NCBI RefSeq assembly: GCF_025717515.1
Contig: NZ_JAJIRN010000001.1
Span: 186,001 to 250,000 of the forward strand
DNA from: Roseateles oligotrophus
Lineage (GTDB): Bacteria > Pseudomonadota > Gammaproteobacteria > Burkholderiales > Burkholderiaceae_C
Direction: 5' to 3'
Length of the DNA stretch: 64,000 bases
Part shown: piece after piece, positions 9,809 through 16,367 of the stretch
How the letters are laid out: every line of letters starts with the position of its first letter
Numbering within the stretch: position 1 is the first letter of the stretch
The notes under the pieces: model-generated
Seen by the model: only the letters and a program-made list of their open reading frames with translations
Database searches by the model: none
What the model was told of the DNA's origin: nothing
Program-made: the position numbers and the translations under genes

Positions 9809-10039
9809 GCCTACGGGCAGCGCATCCTCGACGCCTTCCCTCGTCTGCTCATGCAGAGGCCTCGAAATGACCGGCTTTTGCCGTGCATTTCACACGCTAC
9901 CCGCTTACGGCCACCCAGTCAGGGGGGCGGCTAAATGGGTGCATTCCCCTACGATTCGTACTTGGATTGATGGTGATCTTGATGGCCGCGAATCCAGCGG
10001 CTATCGGCCCAGAGTTGAAACTTAAAGAGGGTAATTTTC
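9809..10039. other. Intergenic region upstream of a PEP-CTERM gene
   Basis: About 230 bp between the secA terminator and the PEP-CTERM gene at 10040. It presumably carries that gene's promoter. The only features I note are a G run (GTCAGGGGGGCGG, ~9928) and the segment TTCCCCTACGATTCGTACT (~9945-9963), which could be a regulator site but is unproven. Its open frames lack ribosome binding sites and family resemblance. Confidence 0.4.
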
Positions 10040-10594
10040 ATGCGTACAAGAAGAGCGGTGGGAGCAGCTTCCTTGGCCTTGGGCCTGCTGGTTGGTGCGA
10101 CGCAGGTCGTAGCGGGTCCGGTTATGTTCAAAGTCAGTGAGAACTTAATGGATCAGGTTGGTCGCACCGGCATCAAGGACGACGATGTTAAGGATGAGTT
10201 CAATTTCCATCTGGCTAGCGCGCAAAAATTGTCCGGCGCCCTGATGACAGCCGGGCATAAGTTCGGTCAAAAAGCAGTGAAATCCAAGCTAGATATCACC
10301 AAGGTCTATTTGACGAGCGCCGACAACAAAAATCTGGCACCGATTGAGCTCGTTGGCTCTGATGCTGATGATCTGGGCGTTGAAACTTGGACGCTGTCTA
10401 ACGTCGTTTTGACGGCTGGTGACTGGGTGCTGCATGTTGAAGGCAAGGGCGGCCTGATAAAGGGTGGCAAACAGGCGAACTCCTATTCATTGCAATTAAC
10501 TGGGGTAAATGCTGTGCCTGAGCCACAGACCCTGGCCCTGAGTCTCCTGGCTTTATGCGGGCTCGTTGCCGTCAAGCGTCTGCGCAAGGCTTGA
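10040..10594 (+). CDS. PEP-CTERM sorting-domain exported protein (184 aa)
   Basis: This is a secreted protein with a signal peptide (MRTRRAVGAASLALGLLVGA..QVVAG) and a C-terminal sorting tag: VPEPQ, a hydrophobic helix (TLALSLLALCGLVAV) and the basic end KRLRKA. Such tags are recognised by exosortase (XrtA) in exopolysaccharide-forming Gram-negatives. The middle is beta-rich (WTLSNVVLTAGDWVLHVEG) and resembles FxDxF-type PEP-CTERM proteins. The ATG has AGAGGG nine bases upstream. The next gene, 72 bp downstream, is also PEP-CTERM. No enzymatic role can be assigned. Confidence 0.85.
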   Translation: MRTRRAVGAASLALGLLVGATQVVAGPVMFKVSENLMDQVGRTGIKDDDVKDEFNFHLASAQKLSGALMTAGHKFGQKAVKSKLDITKVYLTSADNKNLAPIELVGSDADDLGVETWTLSNVVLTAGDWVLHVEGKGGLIKGGKQANSYSLQLTGVNAVPEPQTLALSLLALCGLVAVKRLRKA

Positions 10595-10666
10595 AGCCAC
10601 CAGATTGCCCAACGAAATCTGAACCACGTTCAGAGTCACTATTTGATCGTAAGAAGAGGAACTGAA

Positions 10667-11335
10667 ATGTTTGCAAACAAGAAAGCGATTGCTCTTGCCG
10701 TGTTGACGATGTCTATGACTGGCATTGCTGTGGCGGACAGCTTGGACCTGAAGTTCGTTGGCAAAGACAGCGAGACGATATTGACGACGAGCTTCGCGAC
10801 TGCTTACCCGACGGGACGGCTCGAGTTCCGGACTACGCAGAGCAACGCCAGCTTTTACGCCTATTGTGTGGAATTGGTTGAAGACCACGCGGTGGCTGGT
10901 GACGGCTTTCAAACCTACACGGTGGGCAAGTTCGACGGTGTGCAAGCGACCCGCCTGAATGGGTTGTTCAGCAGCAGCTATGCCGGGCTCGCGAGCGCCA
11001 CCGACAGGGCGGCGTTTCAGACGGCTATTTGGGAAATCACCCATGAGACCGAGGCTGTGATGGACGTGAGCAAAGGCGCGGGCGACTTTTCGGTCACGAA
11101 CCTTGCCGATCCCTTGAAGACAGAAGGATTCGTGTTTCAAGTGAATTCCTTTCTGGGAAAAGCCGATGCTTACGCTGGGCAAGATCTCTACACACTGACC
11201 AAGTTGACTAGTAATGGTTTCCAAGACTTATTAACCGTCACCGCTGTACCCGAGCCTAGCGGTTTTGCCTTGATGGCCGTGGGTTTGGCTGGTTTCGGTT
11301 TGCTTGCTCGTCGGCGTAAAAACAAACAGGGCTGA
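10667..11335 (+). CDS. PEP-CTERM sorting-domain exported protein (222 aa)
   Basis: The protein has a signal peptide (MFANKKAIALAVLTMSMTGI..AVA), a central domain with a cysteine (FYAYCVELVED) and an aromatic/acidic segment (DRAAFQTAIWEITHET) seen in several PEP-CTERM proteins, and the C-terminal tag VPEPSGFALMAVGLAGFG ending in LARRRKNKQG. The ATG at 10667, preceded by AGAGGA at six bases, is preferred over an in-frame start 24 bases upstream. It lies in tandem with the preceding PEP-CTERM gene and is followed by a GC-rich hairpin. Function unknown; probably an extracellular matrix or surface protein. Confidence 0.85.
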   Translation: MFANKKAIALAVLTMSMTGIAVADSLDLKFVGKDSETILTTSFATAYPTGRLEFRTTQSNASFYAYCVELVEDHAVAGDGFQTYTVGKFDGVQATRLNGLFSSSYAGLASATDRAAFQTAIWEITHETEAVMDVSKGAGDFSVTNLADPLKTEGFVFQVNSFLGKADAYAGQDLYTLTKLTSNGFQDLLTVTAVPEPSGFALMAVGLAGFGLLARRRKNKQG

Positions 11336-11385
11336 CGTTTCGGTCGGCCGTCTGGCCGCCGCTAGGTCGTGATTGAACGCTAAAA

Positions 11386-11410
11386 GGAGGGCGCCCATTG
11401 GGCGCCCTTT
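11386..11410 (+). terminator. GC-rich hairpin, probable terminator
   Basis: A perfect 9-bp stem AGGGCGCCC / GGGCGCCCT with a three-base loop, 50 bp after the PEP-CTERM stop. The T tract is only three bases, so termination is plausible but weaker than at other sites in the window. Confidence 0.55.
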
Positions 11411-11674
11411 GCGCTTCGTCCTTTGCTCTGGCACACCTAGCCACTGTCTCCTGCCCTCTATGCCATTTTCTGCGAACGGCGCTCTTGCTCCGTGGCGGGC
11501 GCCGATTCTGTCGGGACGGACGCGAGCATGGCTCCGCTCTTGCCGTAGCCGTAGCAAAGCTCTTCGTGGGCAGCTCGGTCGGGGCAGCAGCAGTCCGCGA
11601 GATGTGGGGGCTGGAGAGAACCATGGCCTGGGGACTTGTCTCGCCTCTGATTTGATTTGAATATCGGCTGGAAA
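11411..11674. other. Intergenic, no gene recognised
   Basis: The ~260 bp between the two convergent PEP-CTERM units contain overlapping open frames on both strands, but none has a ribosome binding site, a signal peptide or recognisable family features. I see no tRNA or conserved element. Confidence 0.5.
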
Positions 11675-11700
11675 CAAAAAAGGCTCCCGAAGGAGCCCTT
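11675..11700 (-). terminator. Terminator for the choice-of-anchor A gene
   Basis: Read on the minus strand: AAGGGCTCCTTCGGGAGCC followed by TTTTTTG. The GGCTCC/GGAGCC stem plus T run lies 27 bp past the stop of the minus-strand gene at 11727. Confidence 0.88.
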
Positions 11701-11726
11701 GTGAGCGGTGAGAAGTTAAATCGGGT

Positions 11727-12695
11727 TTAGTTGCCGGTCATCTTGCGGCGACGCGCCATGAAGGTTACGACGCCCAGGCCGGCCAGCATCAAAGCATAGG
11801 TCTCTGGCTCGGGGACGGCGGAAATATTGCGGAAAGGTTCATGGCCGATTTCCACCTGCGCAGAAATAGAGTTGCCGATGATCGATCCTTCTATGTGACC
11901 CGTGCCGATGACGTTGGCCTTGGTCGCCAAGATAGTGCCGTACGTAAAGGTAGCAATGTTGACACTGGTGGCGTCAACCAAGTTGAACAGAACGCTGCCG
12001 CGTAGAGCTTCCAATTGGCCATCTTGGCCACCCGAAAACGTCACCGCGTTTCCATGCACATTCACCAATACTTGGGCGCCCTGTTTGACATTCTGCAAAA
12101 ACAGGTTGCCTAGTTGACCACCTGCTACATCAAATACTTGTACGTCGGCTGTGTTGTTGCCCGTCAAATAAAGTCCGCCCCATTTGCTTTCAACCGTGCC
12201 ATTTGCAGTTCCGGTCGCTAGCGTTGAAGACAGTGCTTTAAGTTGAGTCTCGGCGGCGCCAAAGTCGATCACATTGCCTTTACGCAAATCATGTGGTTGG
12301 GAGGAATCATTGGCACCGCCGTAGACACCATAGCCAACTGGCTTTGTCCAACTGGTAATAGGTCCGACGGTGGCGTTGGTATCGATGTTGTTCCCTGGAC
12401 CCTTGAAGATCTGGCCTGTGCCAAGTCTTACATTGCCGCCTACGACCAAGCTCGGGCCGTCAACGTCTGACGAGGTGCGATACCCAAAAGAAAAGCCGGA
12501 GGTGTCCAAGTTGCCGCCCACGGCGAACTTGCCTTCAACGTCCATAACCTTGCTGGCATCGCCAAAGAAGAAGCCGCTGTATTTCGAGGCAACGCCCAAG
12601 TCGAGGTTCTGCACCGGCACGGCCTGTACCGCGCTGGCCAATAATGCTGCCGCGGCGATAGAAACCAACTTCAGACCACTTGTACGATTCAACAT
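11727..12695 (-). CDS. Choice-of-anchor A family PEP-CTERM protein
   Basis: The 322-residue secreted protein has a signal peptide (MLNRTSGLKLVSIAAAALLA..VQA), a large beta-helix/sandwich-like choice-of-anchor A domain (KFAVGGNLDTSGFSFG, then VEGKF and GGNVRLG elements and a late TFTYGTILATKANV segment) and the tag VPEPETYALMLAGLGVV ending MARRRKMTGN. Choice-of-anchor A proteins occur with either LPXTG or PEP-CTERM anchors and are thought to act at the cell surface. I prefer the ATG at 12695, which has AGGTGA nine bases upstream; a GTG at 12707 is also in frame. It is a single gene with its own terminator. Confidence 0.88.
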   Translation of the reverse strand: MLNRTSGLKLVSIAAAALLASAVQAVPVQNLDLGVASKYSGFFFGDASKVMDVEGKFAVGGNLDTSGFSFGYRTSSDVDGPSLVVGGNVRLGTGQIFKGPGNNIDTNATVGPITSWTKPVGYGVYGGANDSSQPHDLRKGNVIDFGAAETQLKALSSTLATGTANGTVESKWGGLYLTGNNTADVQVFDVAGGQLGNLFLQNVKQGAQVLVNVHGNAVTFSGGQDGQLEALRGSVLFNLVDATSVNIATFTYGTILATKANVIGTGHIEGSIIGNSISAQVEIGHEPFRNISAVPEPETYALMLAGLGVVTFMARRRKMTGN

Positions 12696-12742
12696 TTTGC
12701 TTTTCACCTAAAAGACCCCTGTAGGTTGAGTTTGCGATCTCA

Positions 12743-12758
12743 GCGAAGGATCCTTCGC
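12743..12758. promoter_or_regulatory. Perfect 16-bp palindrome upstream of a PEP-CTERM gene
   Basis: GCGAAGGATCCTTCGC is a perfect palindrome about 48 bp upstream of the choice-of-anchor A start, in the right place to be an operator. No regulator can be assigned. Confidence 0.35.
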
Positions 12759-12893
12759 CATGACCGAAATTCTAGGGAAAATACGGATGAAAAGCCCGAT
12801 TCACTTGAATTGGTATTGCTTTGGTTTGTGCGCTTTGCACGAAATTCCTGGCTCAAATCGCCGAACTGGCGGGCGTTGGCCGGCCAGTTCTCG

Positions 12894-14342
12894 TCAAGCC
12901 TGCAAATAGCTGGTCTTGACCGTGGTGAAAAACTCGGCGGCATAGCTGCCTTGCTCGCGCGAGCCCATGCTGGATGCTTTGCGGCCGCCAAACGGGACGT
13001 GATAGTCGACGCCGGCGGTCGGCAGATTGACCATCACCATGCCGGCTTGAGCATGACGCTTGAAGTGGCTGGCGTATTTGAGCGAGCCGGTGCAGATGCC
13101 GCTGGACAGGCCAAACGGCGTGTCATTGGCGAGTTGCAGAGCATGCTCATAGTCATCGGCCGGGATCACACTGGCCACCGGGCCAAAGATTTCTTCTTGG
13201 CAATGACGCATCGCGTTGTCGCAGTCGGCAAACAAGGCCGGGCTCAGGTAGTGGCCGGGCGTCGCCAAGTTCAGCGTCTCGCCGCCGCAGACATGGCGAG
13301 CGCCTTCGGCCTTGGCCATGGCGATGTATCGCAGGTTCTGGGCCAGTTGGCTGGCGTCAACAACGGGGCCGATCTGGGTCTCGGCGTGCAACGCATGGCC
13401 GACGCGCAAGGCGGCGGTGGCTGCGGCCAAGCGCTCAAGAAATACCTTGTAGATGCCTTTTTGGACAATGATCCGCGAGGCCGCCGTACAACGCTGGCCG
13501 GTCGAATAGAAGGCGCTTTGCACCACGCAGTTGACCGCCAGGTCGAGGTCGGCATCATCCAGCACGACGCAAGGATTCTTGCCGCCCATTTCCAATTGAA
13601 ACTTGGCGCCGCGTTGCACGGCAGCCTGCGCCACGCGGGCGCCGGTGGCGACCGAACCGGTAAAGCTCAAGGCATTCACTTGCGGAGAGTTCAGCAAGGC
13701 TTGGCCGACCACCGAACCCGGCCCCATCAACAGATTGAACACGCCTTGAGGCAGGCCGGCGCGGCTGATGATTTCACTTAAGGCCCAGGCTGTACCGGGC
13801 ACCAACTCGGCCGGCTTGAACAAGACCGTGTTGCCATAGGCGAGGGCGGGGGCAATCTTCCACGCGGGAATGGCAGCGGGAAAGTTCCAGGGCGCGATCA
13901 CGCCGACCACCCCGACCGGCTCTCTTGTCACCTCGACCTCAATATTGGGTCGCACCGAGGCCAGTTTGTCGCCGCGCAAGCGCAGCGCTTCTTGCGCAAA
14001 GAATTTGAAGATAGCTCCGGCGCGGGCCACCTCTCCGATGCCTTCGGGGCGCGTCTTGCCTTCTTCGCGCGACAGCAACTCCCCTAACTCGTCTTTGCGG
14101 GCCAGGATCTCGCTGCCGATTCGGTCCAATGCGTCGGCGCGAACCTGCGGGTTGCTTAGACCCCAACTTGGAGCTGCCGCGTGGGCCGCTGCAATCGCGA
14201 GTTCCGTCTGGGCATGGTCGGCTTGGGTGTAGCGGCCGATTGTGTCGCCTGTGTCCGACGGGTTGATATTGGCGCGGGCGCTGACTCCTTCCATCCATTG
14301 TCCGGCGACGAAGTTGGTGTGAGTCGAGTTTGAGTCAGACAT
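12894..14342 (-). CDS. NAD(P)-dependent aldehyde dehydrogenase (possibly alpha-ketoglutaric semialdehyde dehydrogenase)
   Basis: A 482-residue aldehyde dehydrogenase superfamily enzyme that oxidises an aldehyde to the acid. Visible motifs: the cofactor-fold motif APWNFPAAIPAWKIAPAL, the general-base glutamate in FQLEMGGKNPCVVLDDADLD, the catalytic cysteine in YSTGQRCTAASRIIV, and EEIFGPV near the C-terminus. Overall it resembles the 2,5-dioxopentanoate (KGSA) dehydrogenase group, but substrate specificity cannot be read from sequence. The ATG at 14342 has GAAAGAG six bases upstream; the 17 codons before it are AT-rich promoter-like DNA. No catabolic cluster surrounds it. Confidence 0.88.
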   Translation of the reverse strand: MSDSNSTHTNFVAGQWMEGVSARANINPSDTGDTIGRYTQADHAQTELAIAAAHAAAPSWGLSNPQVRADALDRIGSEILARKDELGELLSREEGKTRPEGIGEVARAGAIFKFFAQEALRLRGDKLASVRPNIEVEVTREPVGVVGVIAPWNFPAAIPAWKIAPALAYGNTVLFKPAELVPGTAWALSEIISRAGLPQGVFNLLMGPGSVVGQALLNSPQVNALSFTGSVATGARVAQAAVQRGAKFQLEMGGKNPCVVLDDADLDLAVNCVVQSAFYSTGQRCTAASRIIVQKGIYKVFLERLAAATAALRVGHALHAETQIGPVVDASQLAQNLRYIAMAKAEGARHVCGGETLNLATPGHYLSPALFADCDNAMRHCQEEIFGPVASVIPADDYEHALQLANDTPFGLSSGICTGSLKYASHFKRHAQAGMVMVNLPTAGVDYHVPFGGRKASSMGSREQGSYAAEFFTTVKTSYLQA

Positions 14343-14531
14343 GGGTGCTCTTTCGGTTTGCTTGTTTGTAAATATTATAAATATATTTAACAAAACGACG
14401 TTGGCCTTGCGGGCGATCTGACTTTGATTCCTTGGTAAGTGGGCAATCGGCCGCCGCGTCCGGGCGCGCGGCCAACGGTCACCGAAAGTTGAAGCTTGGC
14501 GTTCCGGGTGTCCGTTGCTTTATTGTCAAAT

Positions 14532-14750
14532 CTATTTGGTGAGAATCAGCTTGCCGAGTGCAGTCAAGCGCAGGCGATAGAGCTGACCTCCATGCTCAAT
14601 CTCGACCTCGCGCTCGCTACCCAGCAATGTTTTGCTGCTGATGCGTTTGCGAACATGCACGCCGATGGGTAGCGCTGCCGCTTCCAGGGCGAAATCAATC
14701 GCATGTGAAGGGGTCTGGGTTAGCGGTTCTGGAGGCTTGGAGTTATGCAT
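14532..14750 (-). CDS. hemP: Hemin uptake protein HemP
   Basis: HemP is a very small protein of heme-acquisition loci, reported in some Burkholderiales to act as a regulator needed for heme-uptake gene expression. The 72-residue product has the family core ISSKTLLGSEREVEIEHGG and the C-terminal YRLRLTALGKLILTK. It is divergent from bfr. A 7-1-7 palindrome resembling a Fur box lies 15 bp upstream of its ATG. No hemin receptor or ABC genes follow in the window, so it is a stand-alone copy. Confidence 0.9.
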   Translation of the reverse strand: MHNSKPPEPLTQTPSHAIDFALEAAALPIGVHVRKRISSKTLLGSEREVEIEHGGQLYRLRLTALGKLILTK

Positions 14751-14764
14751 TTTTGCATTCTAAA

Positions 14765-14779
14765 TACGAATGATTCGTA
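14765..14779. promoter_or_regulatory. Probable Fur box between hemP and bfr
   Basis: TACGAATGATTCGTA is a perfect 7-1-7 inverted repeat with the AATGATT core of betaproteobacterial Fur boxes. It lies 15 bp upstream of hemP and 150 bp upstream of bfr. The assignment rests on motif shape plus the iron-related neighbours. Confidence 0.65.
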
Positions 14780-14928
14780 CTGGCAATCAATTTATCATCG
14801 AATCTCTCTTTTCCGTTTGCAGATCGGCGCTGATAACGCTTCCTATGCAGAGCAGAAAGCTGTGGATTTTCCTTGGCCGGCTACAAGCGGCGAAGCACAA
14901 TGCCCGCTGACCAATTAAGGAGAGAGTC

Positions 14929-15408
14929 ATGCAAGGCGACACCAAGGTTCTGGAGTATCTGAATGCTCAGTTGAAGATCGAACTGACCGCGATCAATCAG
15001 TATTTTTTGCATTACCGGATGCTGAAAAATTGGGGCTTCGAGCGATTGGCCAAGCATGAGCACGATGAGTCGATCGAGGAAATGAAGCACGCCGACAAGT
15101 TGATGGATCGCATCCTGATGCTCGACGGGCTGCCTAATTTGCAAGACCTTGGGAAGCTCTATATCGGCGAGAACGCGATTGAGGTGTTGCACTGCGATTT
15201 GAAGCTTGAGGCCGGCTCCCAGCCTGGGCTCAAGGAGGCCATTGCCCACTGCGAGACTGTGCGTGACTATGTCTCGCGCGATGTCCTTGGCAGCATCCTC
15301 AAAGACACCGAGGACCACATCGATCATCTGGAAACACAGATCGGCTTGGTCGCTCAAGTGGGCGAGCAAAATTGGCTGCAATCGCAAATGGGCGGCGCCA
15401 ATTCCTGA
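14929..15408 (+). CDS. bfr: Bacterioferritin
   Basis: Bacterioferritin forms a heme-containing 24-mer that stores iron as ferric mineral. The 159-residue protein has the four-helix ferritin fold, heme ligand Met52 (in EMKHADKL) and diiron ligands Glu18, Glu51, His54, Glu94 and His130. At position 127, where E. coli Bfr has the bridging glutamate, this protein has Thr (motif KDTEDH) with Glu at 128. An AAGGAGAG ribosome binding site lies about seven bases upstream. It is followed by bfd and is divergent from hemP, so the three form an iron-homeostasis block. Confidence 0.95.
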   Translation: MQGDTKVLEYLNAQLKIELTAINQYFLHYRMLKNWGFERLAKHEHDESIEEMKHADKLMDRILMLDGLPNLQDLGKLYIGENAIEVLHCDLKLEAGSQPGLKEAIAHCETVRDYVSRDVLGSILKDTEDHIDHLETQIGLVAQVGEQNWLQSQMGGANS

Positions 15409-15484
15409 GTGGTAAAGGTCGCTGGGGCAGTAGCTTGTGGCCCGGGCATTAGACCTGCGGTACTCAGGGCCTTGTGAAAATTTG

Positions 15485-15503
15485 ATTGAGAGTGGTTCGC
15501 ATT
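15485..15503 (+). promoter_or_regulatory. Fur-box-like site upstream of bfd
   Basis: ATTGAGAGTGGTTCGCATT resembles the betaproteobacterial Fur pattern AATGAGAATGATTCGCATT at 16 of 19 positions, though the dyad is imperfect. It sits 54 bp before the bfd ATG, where Fur repression would be expected since bfd is used to release stored iron during starvation. Confidence 0.5.
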
Positions 15504-15538
15504 TGCGTTAAAGTCTGGTTAAGAGAACCAACTGAAGC

Positions 15539-16147
15539 CTAAGGCTCTAACGCGCCATGATTGTTTGCCTTTGCCACCGAGTGTCCGATCGCGATATCAA
15601 GCGCAGCGTGGCTGAAGGCATCAGCAATTTCGAGCTTCTGCAAGACGAGACCGGTGTGGCCTCGGCTTGCGCTTGCTGCCTGGACTGCGCCAGAGAGGTC
15701 TTTGATGCAGCGCTTGCCAAGAGCGGCTGTGCCGGTGGCCGGCCCGAGCGTCCGACTTGGCAGGTGGTCAATGGGCCGCTGAGCTAGCTTGGCGTCTGGC
15801 CCGGCTATCCGGCAAAGTCCTTTTTGGAATGGCCCAGCAAAGCGCCCGCTCAAATAGTCAACCATCGCGCCCGACTCGCTCAGCCACCGTACCGAACCGT
15901 TGGCCTCGGTGATCTTCAGGCAGGGCACCTTGGTCGCACCCCGGCCCTGCAACAGCGCTTGGCGGTTCTGCTCATCATGCTGGGCATCTAGGCGCGCGAT
16001 AGGCAGCGCCAGCGCATGGATTTCCTGGCGAACCTTGATGCAGAACGGGCAGGTCTTGAATTGATAGAGGGACAGGCTGGCGCTTTGGGCGTTGACCTTG
16101 CTTGCGCCTTGCTGCAAGGCGGCAGGACGAGCCAGGCGCTCCTTCAA
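15539..16147 (-). CDS. Glutaredoxin/GST-N-like protein with probable frameshifted C-terminus
   Basis: Residues ~26-105 form a glutaredoxin/GST N-terminal fold with an active-site CPFC (LYQFKTCPFCIKVRQEI), the cis-proline region KVPCLKI and the end SESGAMVDYLSGRFAG. After that the frame continues for ~95 residues antisense to bfd with no domain character. Removing one G from the GGG at 15833-15835 instead gives RFAGHSKKDFAG and a TAG at 15805-15807, an ordinary short end (~113 aa). I take the real gene as ~15805-16147 with either a natural one-base insertion or a sequencing error. The frame opens with a TTG overlapping the stop of the upstream lipoprotein; no ATG precedes the domain, so the start is uncertain. 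Confidence 0.6.
   Translation of the reverse strand: MKERLARPAALQQGASKVNAQSASLSLYQFKTCPFCIKVRQEIHALALPIARLDAQHDEQNRQALLQGRGATKVPCLKITEANGSVRWLSESGAMVDYLSGRFAGPFQKGLCRIAGPDAKLAQRPIDHLPSRTLGPATGTAALGKRCIKDLSGAVQAASASRGHTGLVLQKLEIADAFSHAALDIAIGHSVAKANNHGALEP
15557..15787 (+). CDS. bfd: Bacterioferritin-associated ferredoxin
   Basis: Bfd is a small 2Fe-2S ferredoxin that reduces bacterioferritin heme to mobilise iron. The 76-residue protein starts MIVCLCHRVSDRDI; Cys4, Cys6, Cys38 and Cys41 match the E. coli Bfd cluster ligands, with additional cysteines at 40 and 44 (ASACACCLDC). It lies downstream of bfr with its own candidate Fur site. The minus-strand glutaredoxin-like frame runs antisense through the whole gene, which I attribute to a frameshift in that gene. 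Confidence 0.92.
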   Translation: MIVCLCHRVSDRDIKRSVAEGISNFELLQDETGVASACACCLDCAREVFDAALAKSGCAGGRPERPTWQVVNGPLS

Positions 16148-16287
16148 CTGGTGAGTTTGTAGCGGGCCTGCGGCTCGGCGGCGCTTGGAGCGGTGACCGA
16201 TTCTGGGTCGCTGGAAGCGCCGCCACCGCAGGCGGTCAATAGCAGGACGGAGGCAGACAGGCAGAAGCTGCGGCGAGGCATGGTCAT
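16144..16287 (-). CDS. Small predicted lipoprotein (47 aa)
   Basis: A short frame encodes MTMPRRSFCLSASVL, then the lipobox LLTAC followed by GGGASSDPES and a Pro/Ala-rich tail ending YKLTS. The basic-hydrophobic-lipobox pattern is typical of an outer-membrane-targeted lipoprotein. An AAGGAG lies ~20 bases upstream of the first ATG, further than ideal; the ATG two codons later is an alternative. It lies 80 bp after prlC and its TGA overlaps the possible TTG start of the glutaredoxin-like gene. Function unknown. Confidence 0.5.
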   Translation of the reverse strand: MTMPRRSFCLSASVLLLTACGGGASSDPESVTAPSAAEPQARYKLTS

Positions 16288-16367
16288 GGCGAAACCCGGT
16301 GACTGATTTCTCCTTCAGTCGCCGGCACGCCTTAGACCTTACAACGCCGTTTCTCGCCTTTACTCGT

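Noticed and set aside
11373-11660. Open frames on both strands between the convergent PEP-CTERM units
   Set aside because: No ribosome binding site, no family character, Arg/Pro-rich random composition.
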